From Soonwooa sp032062245 (GTDB taxonomy: Bacteria > Bacteroidota > Bacteroidia > Flavobacteriales > Weeksellaceae), in NCBI RefSeq assembly GCF_032062245.1, contig NZ_DAMBQF010000029.1, positions 1-32,455 of the forward strand: 32,455 bases of DNA, read 5' to 3'. How positions within the stretch are numbered: the first letter of the stretch is position 1; every line of letters starts with the position of its first letter. Shown one piece after another: positions 14,412 to 22,847 of the stretch. The translations under genes and the position numbers were made by a program. Below the pieces are notes generated by a model. It made no database searches. It was not told where the DNA came from and saw only the letters and a program-made list of their open reading frames with translations.

Positions 14412-14861
14412 TTATTTCATCGGAATACCTGTGAATGTTCCGTAAACTTTTGTAATGCCGTTTCCTGTGCCGGTAGCTTCGAATTTTCCTGAAACTTTGG
14501 AGTCCGTTTTTTCAGTTATTGTGATGGTTCCACCCGTGGCGTTGAAATTTTTGGTAACGTAAACCAGAGCTGTACCTTTGATGTAATCGCCGTCGAATAC
14601 ATAAGTTCCTACCGCGGAACTTTTCATCAGATTAATTTCGAATACAGTAGTATTAGAAGCATTAAGTGCGAAAATGGAACTTCCCTGAAAATAGGCAGAG
14701 GAAGATTTCTGTTCAGGCCCAGTTTCGGAGTCTTCTTTCCATGTAAATCCTGCAGTTGAGGAAGTTGCGGTGTTTGTTCCATCATCTTCGTTTCTGTCAC
14801 AGGAAATGAATAGAACCGCTAAAACTATCAAGGTTCTGAAATAAAAAAACAGATTTTTCAT
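14412..14861 (-). CDS. Hypothetical lipoprotein, 149 aa
   Basis: The start is a lipoprotein signal (hydrophobic segment then AVLFISC, Cys at about residue 21). An Asp/Thr/Ser linker and a beta-rich domain follow, with the pattern GFTWKEDSETGPEQ, SSAYFQGSSIFALN and GTYVFDG. It ends SGKFEATGTGNGITKVYGTF. This repeat-free beta pattern resembles the small DUF6252-type lipoproteins common in Flavobacteriia, whose role is unknown. It is likely anchored in the outer membrane or periplasm. It is 76 bp downstream of the 627-aa gene on the same strand and may be transcribed with it. Confidence 0.75.
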   Translation of the reverse strand: MKNLFFYFRTLIVLAVLFISCDRNEDDGTNTATSSTAGFTWKEDSETGPEQKSSSAYFQGSSIFALNASNTTVFEINLMKSSAVGTYVFDGDYIKGTALVYVTKNFNATGGTITITEKTDSKVSGKFEATGTGNGITKVYGTFTGIPMK

Positions 14862-14937
14862 AATATAAAATTTTAATTTGGTTAAAAGAAAACCGCACCC
14901 GGAAACCGAAGCTACACAGGCACGGAATCACAGATTG

Positions 14938-16821
14938 TTATTGGTTGACATCCATTCTGGAAACCAAAAGTCGGTCGCCATTTGGAGTTTCGCTGAAGAA
15001 ATAAATATAGTCGCCAATCTGTATGCGGTTATGTTTATCGTAGAGGTAATATTTCTTTTTCTCTAAGTCACCCAATGTCCTGAATTCTGAAGATTTTCCG
15101 GTAGCAAGATCAATCTTACCATATTCAATACTGTAGAATGGTGAATACGTGGTGGTTGTAGTATTGGTGGTGGTTCCGGTGAAATAATTGCTCATTGAAC
15201 TAAAACTGGTGTCTTTATCAATAGCTTTCACAATTTCCATAATCCAGTTAACAGATTTTCCGTCTTTGCTTTCAATTAAATATCCTACAGCAGGGAAATT
15301 ATCTGCTGTCATCGGTGAATTATTGAAAAATCCTTTCTTATTTTTCTGATCGAGCTGCACGGTGTAGTTTCTTATCAAATTCCCGTCCGGAGAAAAATGC
15401 AGCAGATACATGCCTTTATAAATTCGGTCATAGCTGTCGCCGCTTTTGCTGGTAGAAACGCCTGCCAAAGCACCCAACATTTTACCTCCCGGAAGTCCAA
15501 TTCCTTTCCCTTCAGGTTTATAATCTTGCACACTCAGCATCATCGAACCATCTTTTAAGATTTGGAAATTATTGGTCACAAATTTTTTTCCATCAAATTC
15601 TAATGCTTTTTTCATGTCCGGCCCGGCAACTGCTTTTTGGTTCAGTTCAGCCATAGGCGTCGCTTTAATGACAGAAACATTTCCCCCGGATACTTTTGCA
15701 ATGATAAAGTCGTCATATTTTTTTTCGTCCAAGGCATTGTCCAGTGATTGCTGTGAAGGCGCCATATCATCTTTCCCGGAGATCACATTAGCCATTTTTC
15801 CAATTCCACCGAGCATTCCCCCGGTAGATTTAGCGGCGGCCTGTTCCTCATCATCCATACTTGATGGCGACACTGTAGCTCCCAAGATTTCGTCTGCATA
15901 TTTTCCTTCTTTTTTAATTCCTAAACCATACAAAATCACCTCATTACCTTTGTTGTAAGCATTAAGAATACGGAAACCAGCCGATGGTGCAGAGAAATTA
16001 AATTGTTCCTTTACCGCGCCTTCCGGAGAAATCCGAAGATAGGTCAGTTGATTTGGAGTTCCGGCATTGCTTTTTCCGTAAGCTTTGGTTGGCGCTAAAA
16101 CTACAATCCAATCTCTAGGGAAATCGTCATTGGAAACGTCTCGGCTGTTGTCGTCCATTAGTGGTTTGGAGAAAATAGGTTTCAAAGGAGTAGGCGTTGC
16201 AATAGAAGCTATTTTTTTGGATTCTCCAGTGTTTGAGATCTTTACTAAGTCGAGATTATTAAGGGAAGCACCTTTGGAATAAGGGTATGCGAGCGCATAA
16301 ATCGTACTGTCTCGTTCTACTTCATACGCACCGCTGAAGAGATATTCTTCGCCGTTTTCACTGGTGAGTTTTTGTTTGTCGAGGAGTTTTATCCGCTTCA
16401 CATAATCTCCGGCAAGCCAGTTGTATTTCGCTTTGATTTCGCGTTTTTTAAACATCATTTTCCCAGTAAAATTGGTACTGACCGAAGCTGCGGTCGTGAT
16501 ATATTCGTCGCCTTTAAAATTGAAAAATTTCCATTTTTTCTTCACTTTCTCTACATCCCATTCGTCTTTTAAGGTGTTGACAAGATTGGCGTCTTTGTCG
16601 AAAGTGTAAGTTTCAATCTTTACTTTTCTTTTGCTTGAAGGCAGGAAATACACCATTTCAAAACCTCCATTTCCGCTGGATTCTACTCCACCGAGATAGC
16701 CTTTTTTTGCTTTTCTGGAAATTTCATAATTCTTTTCCAGGATATCAAAGGTGGATTGTTGCGCAAAGGTGGCAACGCCGACAAGTAGGGCGGCCGTACT
16801 GAAAATAGTTTTTGCTGTCAT
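14938..16821 (-). CDS. Hypothetical exported protein, 627 aa
   Basis: I do not recognise a named family. Residues 1 to about 20 form a signal peptide (KTIFSTAALLVGVATFAQQ). The mature part is beta-strand-rich, with many charged turns and no membrane segment, and includes phrases such as RKVKIETYTFDKDANLVNTL, KYDDFIIAKVSGGNVSVIK and GMYLLHFSPDGNLIRNYTV. These look like repeated blades of a beta-propeller-like fold, but this is only an impression. A threonine-rich stretch (GTTTNTTTTTYS) occurs near residue 555. It is probably periplasmic or surface exposed. The gene lies 88 bp downstream of the response regulator gene on the same strand and might be controlled by or co-transcribed with that two-component system. 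Confidence 0.7.
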   Translation of the reverse strand: MTAKTIFSTAALLVGVATFAQQSTFDILEKNYEISRKAKKGYLGGVESSGNGGFEMVYFLPSSKRKVKIETYTFDKDANLVNTLKDEWDVEKVKKKWKFFNFKGDEYITTAASVSTNFTGKMMFKKREIKAKYNWLAGDYVKRIKLLDKQKLTSENGEEYLFSGAYEVERDSTIYALAYPYSKGASLNNLDLVKISNTGESKKIASIATPTPLKPIFSKPLMDDNSRDVSNDDFPRDWIVVLAPTKAYGKSNAGTPNQLTYLRISPEGAVKEQFNFSAPSAGFRILNAYNKGNEVILYGLGIKKEGKYADEILGATVSPSSMDDEEQAAAKSTGGMLGGIGKMANVISGKDDMAPSQQSLDNALDEKKYDDFIIAKVSGGNVSVIKATPMAELNQKAVAGPDMKKALEFDGKKFVTNNFQILKDGSMMLSVQDYKPEGKGIGLPGGKMLGALAGVSTSKSGDSYDRIYKGMYLLHFSPDGNLIRNYTVQLDQKNKKGFFNNSPMTADNFPAVGYLIESKDGKSVNWIMEIVKAIDKDTSFSSMSNYFTGTTTNTTTTTYSPFYSIEYGKIDLATGKSSEFRTLGDLEKKKYYLYDKHNRIQIGDYIYFFSETPNGDRLLVSRMDVNQ

Positions 16822-16909
16822 AGTCTGTGATTTTTTTTACGAGATAAAAGTATCTCAAAATCCAGATGACTATCTACCCTCTAAAGGGTATTTTTGAGTC
16901 TATCGAAAA

Positions 16910-17548
16910 TTAATCTGCCAATAAATTGAGGTTGGCAACCACTTGAATTAATTTAGGAAACGAATGGGTTTCTGTTTTTCGATAGATATTTTTTCGGTGG
17001 GTTTCTACAGTACTTTCGCTGATGAACAATGCATTAGAAATCTCTTTATTGGTAAGTCCGTCGATCATTAATTTCACGATTTGTTTTTCGCGGGCGGTCA
17101 ATATGATTTGCGGATAATCAATGATTTTTCGCTTAAATTGGTTCAAAGCCATTTCTGCTTCCTCGCTAAGGTGAATGTATCCCAACTGTACCTCCTGCAG
17201 TGCACGCACCAGATTCTGTCTGTTGACATTTTTGGAAAGATAACCTTCAATTTTTATTTTTTCAACCAATTCATAAACTACTTTCGGATCACAATTCATC
17301 GATAGAATAATAATTTTAAGCTTGGGAAACTCCTGTTTCAGGATTTTCGCACATTCGAATCCGCTTATTGTGGGCATCATTAAATCCATCAGCAATAAAT
17401 CCGGATTGATCTTTTCTTCCCGCATATCTTGCAAAAAATCAAAGGCATCGGTATAGGTTTTCACAATCGCAATATTTTTCTCCAAACCGAGAAGCATTTC
17501 GATTCCATCAATTATAATCTGATGATCATCAACTATGGCAATTTTCAT
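16910..17548 (-). CDS. Response regulator, NarL/LuxR type
   Basis: This 212-aa protein has an N-terminal receiver domain with the acidic pocket at Asp7-Asp8 (IAIVDDHQ) and the phosphorylation site Asp55 (LLLMDLMMPTISG). The switch region IIILSMNCDP and a conserved lysine in GYLSKNVNR follow. The C-terminal LuxR-type helix-turn-helix is at ILTAREKQIVKLMIDGLTNK and SESTVETHRKNIYRKTETHS (about 146-200). It begins 10 bp after the end of the histidine kinase gene and pairs with that kinase. The target genes are unknown; the exported protein gene downstream is one candidate. Confidence 0.95.
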   Translation of the reverse strand: MKIAIVDDHQIIIDGIEMLLGLEKNIAIVKTYTDAFDFLQDMREEKINPDLLLMDLMMPTISGFECAKILKQEFPKLKIIILSMNCDPKVVYELVEKIKIEGYLSKNVNRQNLVRALQEVQLGYIHLSEEAEMALNQFKRKIIDYPQIILTAREKQIVKLMIDGLTNKEISNALFISESTVETHRKNIYRKTETHSFPKLIQVVANLNLLAD

Positions 17549-17558
17549 AGGAAAATAA

Positions 17559-19571
17559 TTAAACGATTGGTATTTCTATAAAAACTTCTGTACCACGATC
17601 TGTATCGCTATCAATCCGCATTTTTCCTTTCAGCATTTCAATCCTGGCTTTCATATTTTGCAGGCCGATTCCATCTTTGTTTTCCGTAATTTTTAAAGGA
17701 TCGAAACCTTTGCCATTGTCTTTAATTTCTGTGGTAATTTTTTTATCAGACTGTATCACGGAAATATCGATTTTATCGGCACCCGAATGTTTAACGGTAT
17801 TGTTAATGCATTCTTGAATAATCCTGTAAAGTGTCACCTGAATATTTTGATCAATTTCGTTTTCAAGTCCTTCAATTTGAAGATTAACAGCGAGTTTTGG
17901 CGTAGATGTTTTCTCGATGAGGTCTCTCAAGGCATTGGCCAACGAGTTTTTAATCAACATATTCGGCATCATCTGATGCGAAAGCGTACGAACATCCGCA
18001 ATGGCATCCGACAGAATATTCGATATTTTCTGCGTGATGTTTTTAAAATTTTCAGGATTGTCTTTGTATTCATTCAAGACACTCACATTCATATTAGCAG
18101 CCATTAAAAGTTGTCCCACTCCGTCGTGCAGGTGTGTTGCCATCCGTTTCCGCTCGTTGTCCTCGGCTGTAATTACCGCTTTTGTAGCCAAATCTTGCTG
18201 ATGGAGAATGGCTTTTTGATGTTCCATTTTCTGGCGATGTTGACGGTTTCTGTAAAAAACGAAACCAAAAAGAAGCAAAGCGGCCAACGAGGAAATCGCA
18301 ACATTTCTTTTAAAAATTTTCGATTTCTGCTGAAGAATTTCGGAATCTTTCTTCAAAGTCTGGTACTTCTTTTCGAGCTCTGTTGTACTGGAAATCACGT
18401 TGGTATTCACCAATTCATTATCTAATGCGATGTATTTTTCAAAATAATATTCTGCACTGTCCGGCTGCGCAGTGTTGTGATAAACATTTGTAAGCAGTTT
18501 GTAGGTAGAAAGCTGATTTTCTTTAGATTTTTCCTTTTCAAAAGTTGGCAAGATGTTCAAAAGCATTCGTTTAGCATCTTGGTATTTGCCTTTTACAATT
18601 AGGCTTTGCGCCACATCGATGCTGTTGCTTTCCTGATCAATTTTAGAATTAAATTCTTCCCGAACTTCTTGTGAAACCTGGAGATTTACTTGCGCTAAAG
18701 AATCTTTTTGTTGCATTATGTAGAGGTTTCCCAAGTTTCTGTTGGCAAATGAAATTCCCTGTTTATTCCCGATTTTATTACAAATTGCTGCACTCTTTTG
18801 ATATTGTTTTTCCGCTTCGGAATAATTTTTCTGCATCTGAAATGCCTTTCCCAAGTTGAGGTAATTTTCGCAGAGTTTATTCTCTATTTCCACGCTTCTT
18901 TCTTGAGATTCAAAATAGTTGATCGCTTCTGTAATGTATTTGATCGCATTGCGATTGTCCTTTAAATCCACAAACAACAGTCCAATATTCGCCTTCGTGA
19001 TGTTGGAATTTCGCACATCTCCTTTCGCATCAAAATATTTCAAAGCTTCCAGGTACATTTTCATTGCTTTGTTGTACTGAAAACTACTTTGATATACCGA
19101 AGCCAAATTATTATTGAGTTTTGCAATTCCCGCGGCGTTCTTTAGTTTTTTGCGGATTTGATAAGATTTCAGATAATTTTTTTCTGAGTTTTTGAAATCA
19201 TTATTTCGAAAATGAACCGCTCCCAAATCACTGTAAACCTGCGTCAACATAACAGAATCTTGAAGTTTTTCCGTTGCCGAAATGGCTTTTTTCCCGTAAC
19301 TAAGCGCAGAATCCACCGAAACACTGGCGTAATACCAAGTAAGATCGGAGTAAATCGACGCCCGTTTTTTATCGTCGGGGTTTTTACTGAGTTCTGATTT
19401 TAGATTGCTGATGACTTCAGATAAGTTTTGCCCATTCAAACGGGAGGTAAAACCTAAAGTCAAACAAAAAAACATCATACATCTGCAAATCATCGAAAGA
19501 CGATTTTTCAACAAAGTAGAAGATGATTCTGGTGCATGAAACTTAGAAGAAAGAGTAGAATTTATTTTCAT
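17559..19571 (-). CDS. TPR-containing sensor histidine kinase (HisKA_3 type)
   Basis: This protein of about 670 aa starts with an N-terminal signal segment (MICRCMMFFCLTLGFTSRLNG). At least five tetratricopeptide repeats follow (about residues 65-370, with repeated A-x-x-Y-x-x-A patterns such as SALSYGKKAISATEKL and ALKYFDAKGD), then one membrane helix (VAISSLAALLLFGFVFYRN). A NarX/DesK-type kinase core follows: RMATHLHDGVGQLLMAANM holds the phospho-accepting His, NNTVKHSGADKIDI is the N box, DNGKGFD is G1, and GIGLQNMKARIEML is G2. The TPR part faces the periplasm. The ATG at 19571 is preferred; a frame-open start at 19628 adds 19 residues without a signal-peptide character. The kinase forms a pair with the regulator 10 bp downstream. 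Confidence 0.92.
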   Translation of the reverse strand: MKINSTLSSKFHAPESSSTLLKNRLSMICRCMMFFCLTLGFTSRLNGQNLSEVISNLKSELSKNPDDKKRASIYSDLTWYYASVSVDSALSYGKKAISATEKLQDSVMLTQVYSDLGAVHFRNNDFKNSEKNYLKSYQIRKKLKNAAGIAKLNNNLASVYQSSFQYNKAMKMYLEALKYFDAKGDVRNSNITKANIGLLFVDLKDNRNAIKYITEAINYFESQERSVEIENKLCENYLNLGKAFQMQKNYSEAEKQYQKSAAICNKIGNKQGISFANRNLGNLYIMQQKDSLAQVNLQVSQEVREEFNSKIDQESNSIDVAQSLIVKGKYQDAKRMLLNILPTFEKEKSKENQLSTYKLLTNVYHNTAQPDSAEYYFEKYIALDNELVNTNVISSTTELEKKYQTLKKDSEILQQKSKIFKRNVAISSLAALLLFGFVFYRNRQHRQKMEHQKAILHQQDLATKAVITAEDNERKRMATHLHDGVGQLLMAANMNVSVLNEYKDNPENFKNITQKISNILSDAIADVRTLSHQMMPNMLIKNSLANALRDLIEKTSTPKLAVNLQIEGLENEIDQNIQVTLYRIIQECINNTVKHSGADKIDISVIQSDKKITTEIKDNGKGFDPLKITENKDGIGLQNMKARIEMLKGKMRIDSDTDRGTEVFIEIPIV

Positions 19572-19848
19572 ATTGGTGTTATTAGTTTCTATCCTCCGAA
19601 TTTTTACGGGCGCGAAAGCATTAAGCAAAAACCGAGGAATCTTTAATTGTGTTTTTAAGTTTTCTGCTAAAATATTTATGCTTTAACATTTAAAAATAAT
19701 TTGATGAGAGCTGCGTAACCACTTTAAACAGAATCAAATATACACAAAATCCGAATTTAAAATATGAACTGCTTTTAAAAAATATTTTAAAATTTTAATA
19801 TTGTTTTTTTCAAAAAAAAAATCCGCCTCAATGCTGAAATGGAATTTA

Positions 19849-20265
19849 TTATTTTCTACGCCATTGAATCTGTGCGCTGCGAAATTGTTTTTCAAGTTTG
19901 GTAATGAAAATTTTGTGATGCAATATCCATCCTACTAAAACGCCAATTAAACTTCCGATAAAGGTATCTAAAATTTGGGCTTCCATCAATTCGTTCACAT
20001 CGGTAAATAAACCTGAAGCATTTTCTGCTAAAAAAATCGTCAAAGGTGTAATGAAAATCATTGCCAAACCATAATTTCGAACGACCAAGACTTCCACAAT
20101 GAATTGCAACCCGGCGATGAGGAAAACTAGTTCTAAACCTGACGGGTTCGCAGAAAGCATCAACCATTTAATTCCAACACCTAGCAGCGTTCCAATACTT
20201 CGGTGCAGATTTCTTTGCCATGCATGGAAAAGATCTTTGCCCTGAAGGATTGCCAATGTGGAAAC
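19849..20265 (-). pseudogene. FUSC-family membrane protein, C-terminal fragment
   Basis: About 138 codons read VSTLAILQGKDLFHAWQRNL and continue through three or four membrane helices (SIGTLLGVGIKWLML; LELVFLIAGLQFIVEVLVV; GLAMIFITPLTIFLA; TFIGSLIGVLVGWILH). This matches the second half of fusaric-acid-resistance (FUSC/YccS-like) transporters, which are normally several hundred residues long. There is no ATG at the start; the frame opens only with TTG at 20256 or by running in from the adjoining recombinase fragment in another frame. The 5' part is missing, so the gene is truncated. The breakpoint is at about 20266, where it meets tyrosine-recombinase sequence. Confidence 0.75.
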
Positions 20266-20515
20266 CGGAATCTAAATGCTGAAGCTTGATATTCCTTACT
20301 TTCATACAGCGCAGTCAGCAACCGTAGATCAGGCCGATGAGCAGTCTGTCTTTCTGGAGTTCGGCACTTTGAAGCATTCGCCAGATTTCTTCACGGCTTA
20401 AAATAGTGGGAAGTTTTTTCACTTTTGGAATCGTGGGAAGATGGAGGTAGCTGTAAGGCAAGCCTTCGGTAACTGTTGCACAACTCCTTTTTTGGAAAAT
20501 AGTTTTCAAAAACAT
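20266..20515 (-). pseudogene. Tyrosine recombinase / integrase fragment with in-frame stop
   Basis: The frame from 20515 ends KVKKLPTILSREEIWRMLQS, then KDRLLIGLIYGC. This is the start of a phage-integrase catalytic domain, normally continued by GLR. Here TGA at 20315-20317 replaces the glycine codon, after which the same frame continues LRCMKVRNIKLQHLD. The conserved arginine of GLR is therefore still encoded, but beyond a nonsense codon. The sequence then breaks off at about 20266 against the FUSC fragment. The recombinase N-terminal domain and the C-terminal catalytic His/Tyr part are absent. It is a dead mobile-element relic. Confidence 0.75.
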
Positions 20516-20523
20516 AAAATTTC

Positions 20524-20553
20524 AACCTCGTTTAAGTACTTTTAAGCGAGGTT
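20524..20553. terminator. 12-bp hairpin between recombinase and transposase relics
   Basis: AACCTCGTTTAA (20524-20535) pairs with TTAAGCGAGGTT (20542-20553), with one T-G pair, around a 6-nt loop, followed on the plus strand by TTATTTTA. It may be a terminator or the terminal inverted-repeat region of the transposon whose transposase relic ends at 20605. Confidence 0.5.
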
Positions 20554-20604
20554 TTATTTTAGTTAAGGTGTAGAATTCTAATTTTTAGAAGGCTTAAAAT
20601 TGAG

Positions 20605-20897
20605 TTATTGAAGTTTAAAAAGACTGTTTTTACAAAAGCAAAGTTCTTCTTGTTTTAAGGATAGAACTTGGGCTAAAATACTTGGTTTTTTAATGGTAAA
20701 ACGCATGTATTTCTTCAAGTTGTACGTTAAAGTTGCCATCATTACATGTTTGTTTGCGTTTTTGATGCCTCGTGTATTGACTCTCTTCATGTTGGTAAAG
20801 TTGACCAACGTTCCTATCACGGGTTCTACTGTTTTACTTCTTATTCTCGACATTTTTTTGGCATATTTTTCATTCTGTGTAAGCTTTTGGTGCATGC
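20605..20897 (-). pseudogene. IS1182-like transposase, C-terminal fragment
   Basis: In frame with the photolyase stump, residues about 101-197 of the combined frame read KKMSRIRSKTVEPVIGTLVN, then MKRVNTRGIKNANKHVMM and TLTYNLKKYMRF. This is the conserved C-terminal end of IS1182/IS5-type DDE transposases, including the glutamate region RSKTVEPVIGTL. The N-terminal three quarters, with the two catalytic aspartates, are absent. The fragment begins exactly where photolyase homology stops, so an insertion followed by a deletion created the fusion. It cannot transpose. Confidence 0.8.
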
Positions 20898-21209
20898 GGT
20901 CGTAATCTTCGTTAGAATATACTGCCGATATTTCGTATTCGTCAATAAGTTTTTGATATATTTCTAATGGCTTACAGATGTATATTTTGATAGCTTTTCC
21001 TTTAGTTTTTAAGAATGAATTTAGCGTTTGTAGTGCTTCAACAATAAAATCAACGCGTCTATCAGACTTATTTTCTAATTGATTAAGTATGTTTTCATCA
21101 AAAATAAAAATTGGTAAAACTTTGCTGTCCGATTTCAGCGCCTCATACAATCCATGATTGTCTTTCAACCGTAAATCTCTTCTAAACCAAAAAATCAAAT
21201 TTTAGCCAT
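20898..21209 (-). pseudogene. Photolyase remnant (N-terminal about 100 codons)
   Basis: The frame reads IFWFRRDLRLKDNHGLYEAL, PIFIFDENILNQLENKSDRR and EYEISAVYSNEDYD. It aligns with the N-terminal antenna domain of the intact photolyase at 7390 (IFWFRRDLRLEDNAGLCQAL; PIFIFDTAILNALENKSDRR) and then ends at a transposase fragment. The original start is probably the ATG at 21207-21209, which overlaps the marR stop as TAATG. In that frame a TGA appears at codon 5, while the photolyase frame begins with TTG at 21198, so one base has been lost in the A/T-rich start. The gene thus carries two lesions, a frameshift and loss of the whole FAD-binding domain. Confidence 0.85.
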
Positions 21210-21853
21210 TAGATTAATTCATTGATTTTGTGAATGTCAGAATCTTTGTGATCATAATAAACGGTGAAATGAAATTCATTCAATTTTTTAAGTATAGAAA
21301 GTAGACTTTCTTTTTCTTCATCACTTATTTTAGCAGATAAAATTCTTGAAACCAAAGTAACATCCTGAACCGATTTTTTGAAAACTTCTTTCCCTAAATC
21401 AGTTACTTTTAGTCGTGTTATTCTTTTATCGTTTTCATCTGAAAATTCTTCTATCAAATTATTTTTCACCAATCTTCGGATAATTTCCATACCTGTTTGT
21501 TTTTCGTGAGCATTTCTCTCTACCAATTGAGTTTTGGTAAGTGATTTTTCATCCATTAAACGATACAGATATGTAAACTCTTCATTGGCTAAACTTGGAA
21601 AATCCTTTAATCCTCTGCGAATCATTTGTTTAGAAAATCTACCAAGCAATATTACTTGCTTTGCAATTTCGTTTTCTAAATCAAATACTTTCTGATTTTC
21701 TTTTTTAAAAAGTTCAGTTGGGTTTGTATTTTGATAGGCTTTTTCGTTTAGCCATATTCTAAAATCTTCTATAGTAAAATTGTTTTTATTAGATTTTGAT
21801 TGTTCGTATGCCTGAACTTCTAATATTAGATTAAGCAAAAAACTTGTGTCCAT
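21209..21853 (-). CDS. MarR-family regulator with N-terminal extension
   Basis: In this 214-aa protein, residues 1-60 are a helical extension (LLNLILEVQAYEQSKSNKNN, IEDFRIWLNEKAY) not found in small MarR proteins. The winged-helix domain follows: LTKTQLVERNAHEKQTGMEI (recognition region, about 104-123), RRLVKNNLIEEFSDENDKR (wing, about 125-143) and LKVTDLGKEVF. A dimerisation helix ends the protein. The ligand is unknown. It starts 5 bp after the SDR gene stop, and its own stop shares one base with the ATG of the photolyase remnant, so it was translated with photolyase. It may sense a product of the neighbouring flavin or carotenoid enzymes; this is inference. Confidence 0.85.
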   Translation of the reverse strand: MDTSFLLNLILEVQAYEQSKSNKNNFTIEDFRIWLNEKAYQNTNPTELFKKENQKVFDLENEIAKQVILLGRFSKQMIRRGLKDFPSLANEEFTYLYRLMDEKSLTKTQLVERNAHEKQTGMEIIRRLVKNNLIEEFSDENDKRITRLKVTDLGKEVFKKSVQDVTLVSRILSAKISDEEKESLLSILKKLNEFHFTVYYDHKDSDIHKINELI

Positions 21854-21858
21854 ATCTT

Positions 21859-22557
21859 TTATAATTTAATTGTACTCAATCCTCCATCAATAGCAAAAAT
21901 TTGTCCTGTAATCCAACTGGAAGAATCAGAAAGTAAAAATATAACCATTTTTGCAATTTCTTCTGGATTTCCTATTTTCTGTAGCGGATGTCTTTTCGCG
22001 GCGGCTTCTCTTTTCTCTGGTGATGCCAATAAAGCAGTGGCTAATTTGGTTTCTGTTAATGATGGGGCAATGGCATTTACTCTTATTTTTTGAGCTGAAA
22101 ATTCAGCAGCTAAACTTTTTACTAGGCCTTCAACAGCGTTTTTACTTGCGGAAATAGAAGCGTGAAAAGGCATTCCCATTTTTGCAGCAACACTACTGAA
22201 AAGAACAATACTTGCATTGTCAGATTTCTTTAAATTAGGCAATAACTTTTGAATAATGATAACCGCTCCTAAAACATTGATTTCAAAATCATTTTTGAAA
22301 TCATCTATACTTAATCGGTTAAATGGTTTTAAGTTGATGCTTCCTGGTGCATAAACAATTCCATCAATAACCTCAGGAAAAGGGATGTCATCTATATTAT
22401 CTGTAATGATGTTTTTTTCATGAAATTGTATATTTAAATTTTCAATTGCTGAATTTTTAGTTTTAGAAATTCCAATGATTTGATTACTGCTTTGTAGTTC
22501 TTTTGCTGTTGCCAATCCAATACCACTTCCGCAACCTATAATGACTATATTTTTCAT
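21859..22557 (-). CDS. Atypical short-chain dehydrogenase lacking the catalytic Tyr
   Basis: This 232-aa Rossmann-fold SDR has the cofactor motif IGCGSGIGLATAKEL (residues 7-21), a degenerate NNAG-like strand VYAPGSINLKP, the active-site serine region VLFSSVAAK (118-126) and the C-terminal NAIAPSLTETKLA and ITGQIFAIDGGL. In the YxxxK catalytic motif the lysine is Lys139 (HASISASKNAVEGL), but the position four residues earlier is Ile135, not Tyr, so ordinary dehydrogenase catalysis is doubtful. From memory, SDRs found beside photolyases in other bacteria also carry this HAS(I/V) variant, which would make it a conserved trait and not decay. It overlaps the DUF2805 gene by ATGA and is 5 bp upstream of marR. 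Confidence 0.88.
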   Translation of the reverse strand: MKNIVIIGCGSGIGLATAKELQSSNQIIGISKTKNSAIENLNIQFHEKNIITDNIDDIPFPEVIDGIVYAPGSINLKPFNRLSIDDFKNDFEINVLGAVIIIQKLLPNLKKSDNASIVLFSSVAAKMGMPFHASISASKNAVEGLVKSLAAEFSAQKIRVNAIAPSLTETKLATALLASPEKREAAAKRHPLQKIGNPEEIAKMVIFLLSDSSSWITGQIFAIDGGLSTIKL

Positions 22558-22826
22558 CTTTTTGATATTTTATTTAAACTAATTGTTCTTTGTCTGTCGC
22601 ATTTAAATCTATTGATTTCGGGATTTCTCTTTTTCAGATGTTTCTGACTAACTCCTGAGTTTACTCTTTTTCTCCAAAGGTTGAATGAACTTCTTTTTAG
22701 TTCCTTTCTCATCAATTCAATGACTTGTGCTTCGGATATTTTGAATTGTAATTTTATGGCTTCAAAAGGAGTTCTGTCTTCCCAAGCCATTTCTATAATT
22801 CGGTCTAAATCTCTTTCTGTCATCAT
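22554..22826 (-). CDS. DUF2805 / TIGR03643 family small protein
   Basis: This 90-aa protein has the clear family core MTERDLDRIIEMAWEDRTPF (about 2-21), FKISEAQVIELMRKEL and SFNLWRKRVNSGVSQKH (about 47-63). The core looks like a small helix-turn-helix-like, nucleic-acid-binding fold, but its function is unknown. Family members are often found beside photolyase, SDR and DUF2256 genes, as here. The C-terminal 25 residues are basic and variable. ATGA overlap with the SDR gene indicates translational coupling. ATG 22826 is used; the next codon is also ATG. Confidence 0.85.
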   Translation of the reverse strand: MMTERDLDRIIEMAWEDRTPFEAIKLQFKISEAQVIELMRKELKRSSFNLWRKRVNSGVSQKHLKKRNPEINRFKCDRQRTISLNKISKR

Positions 22827-22847
22827 AATAATTTATATTTTTAAATA

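Noticed and set aside
15572..16609. Several plus-strand frames opposite the 627-aa exported protein
   Set aside because: They have low-complexity translations with no family features; the minus-strand frame has a signal peptide and is continuous.
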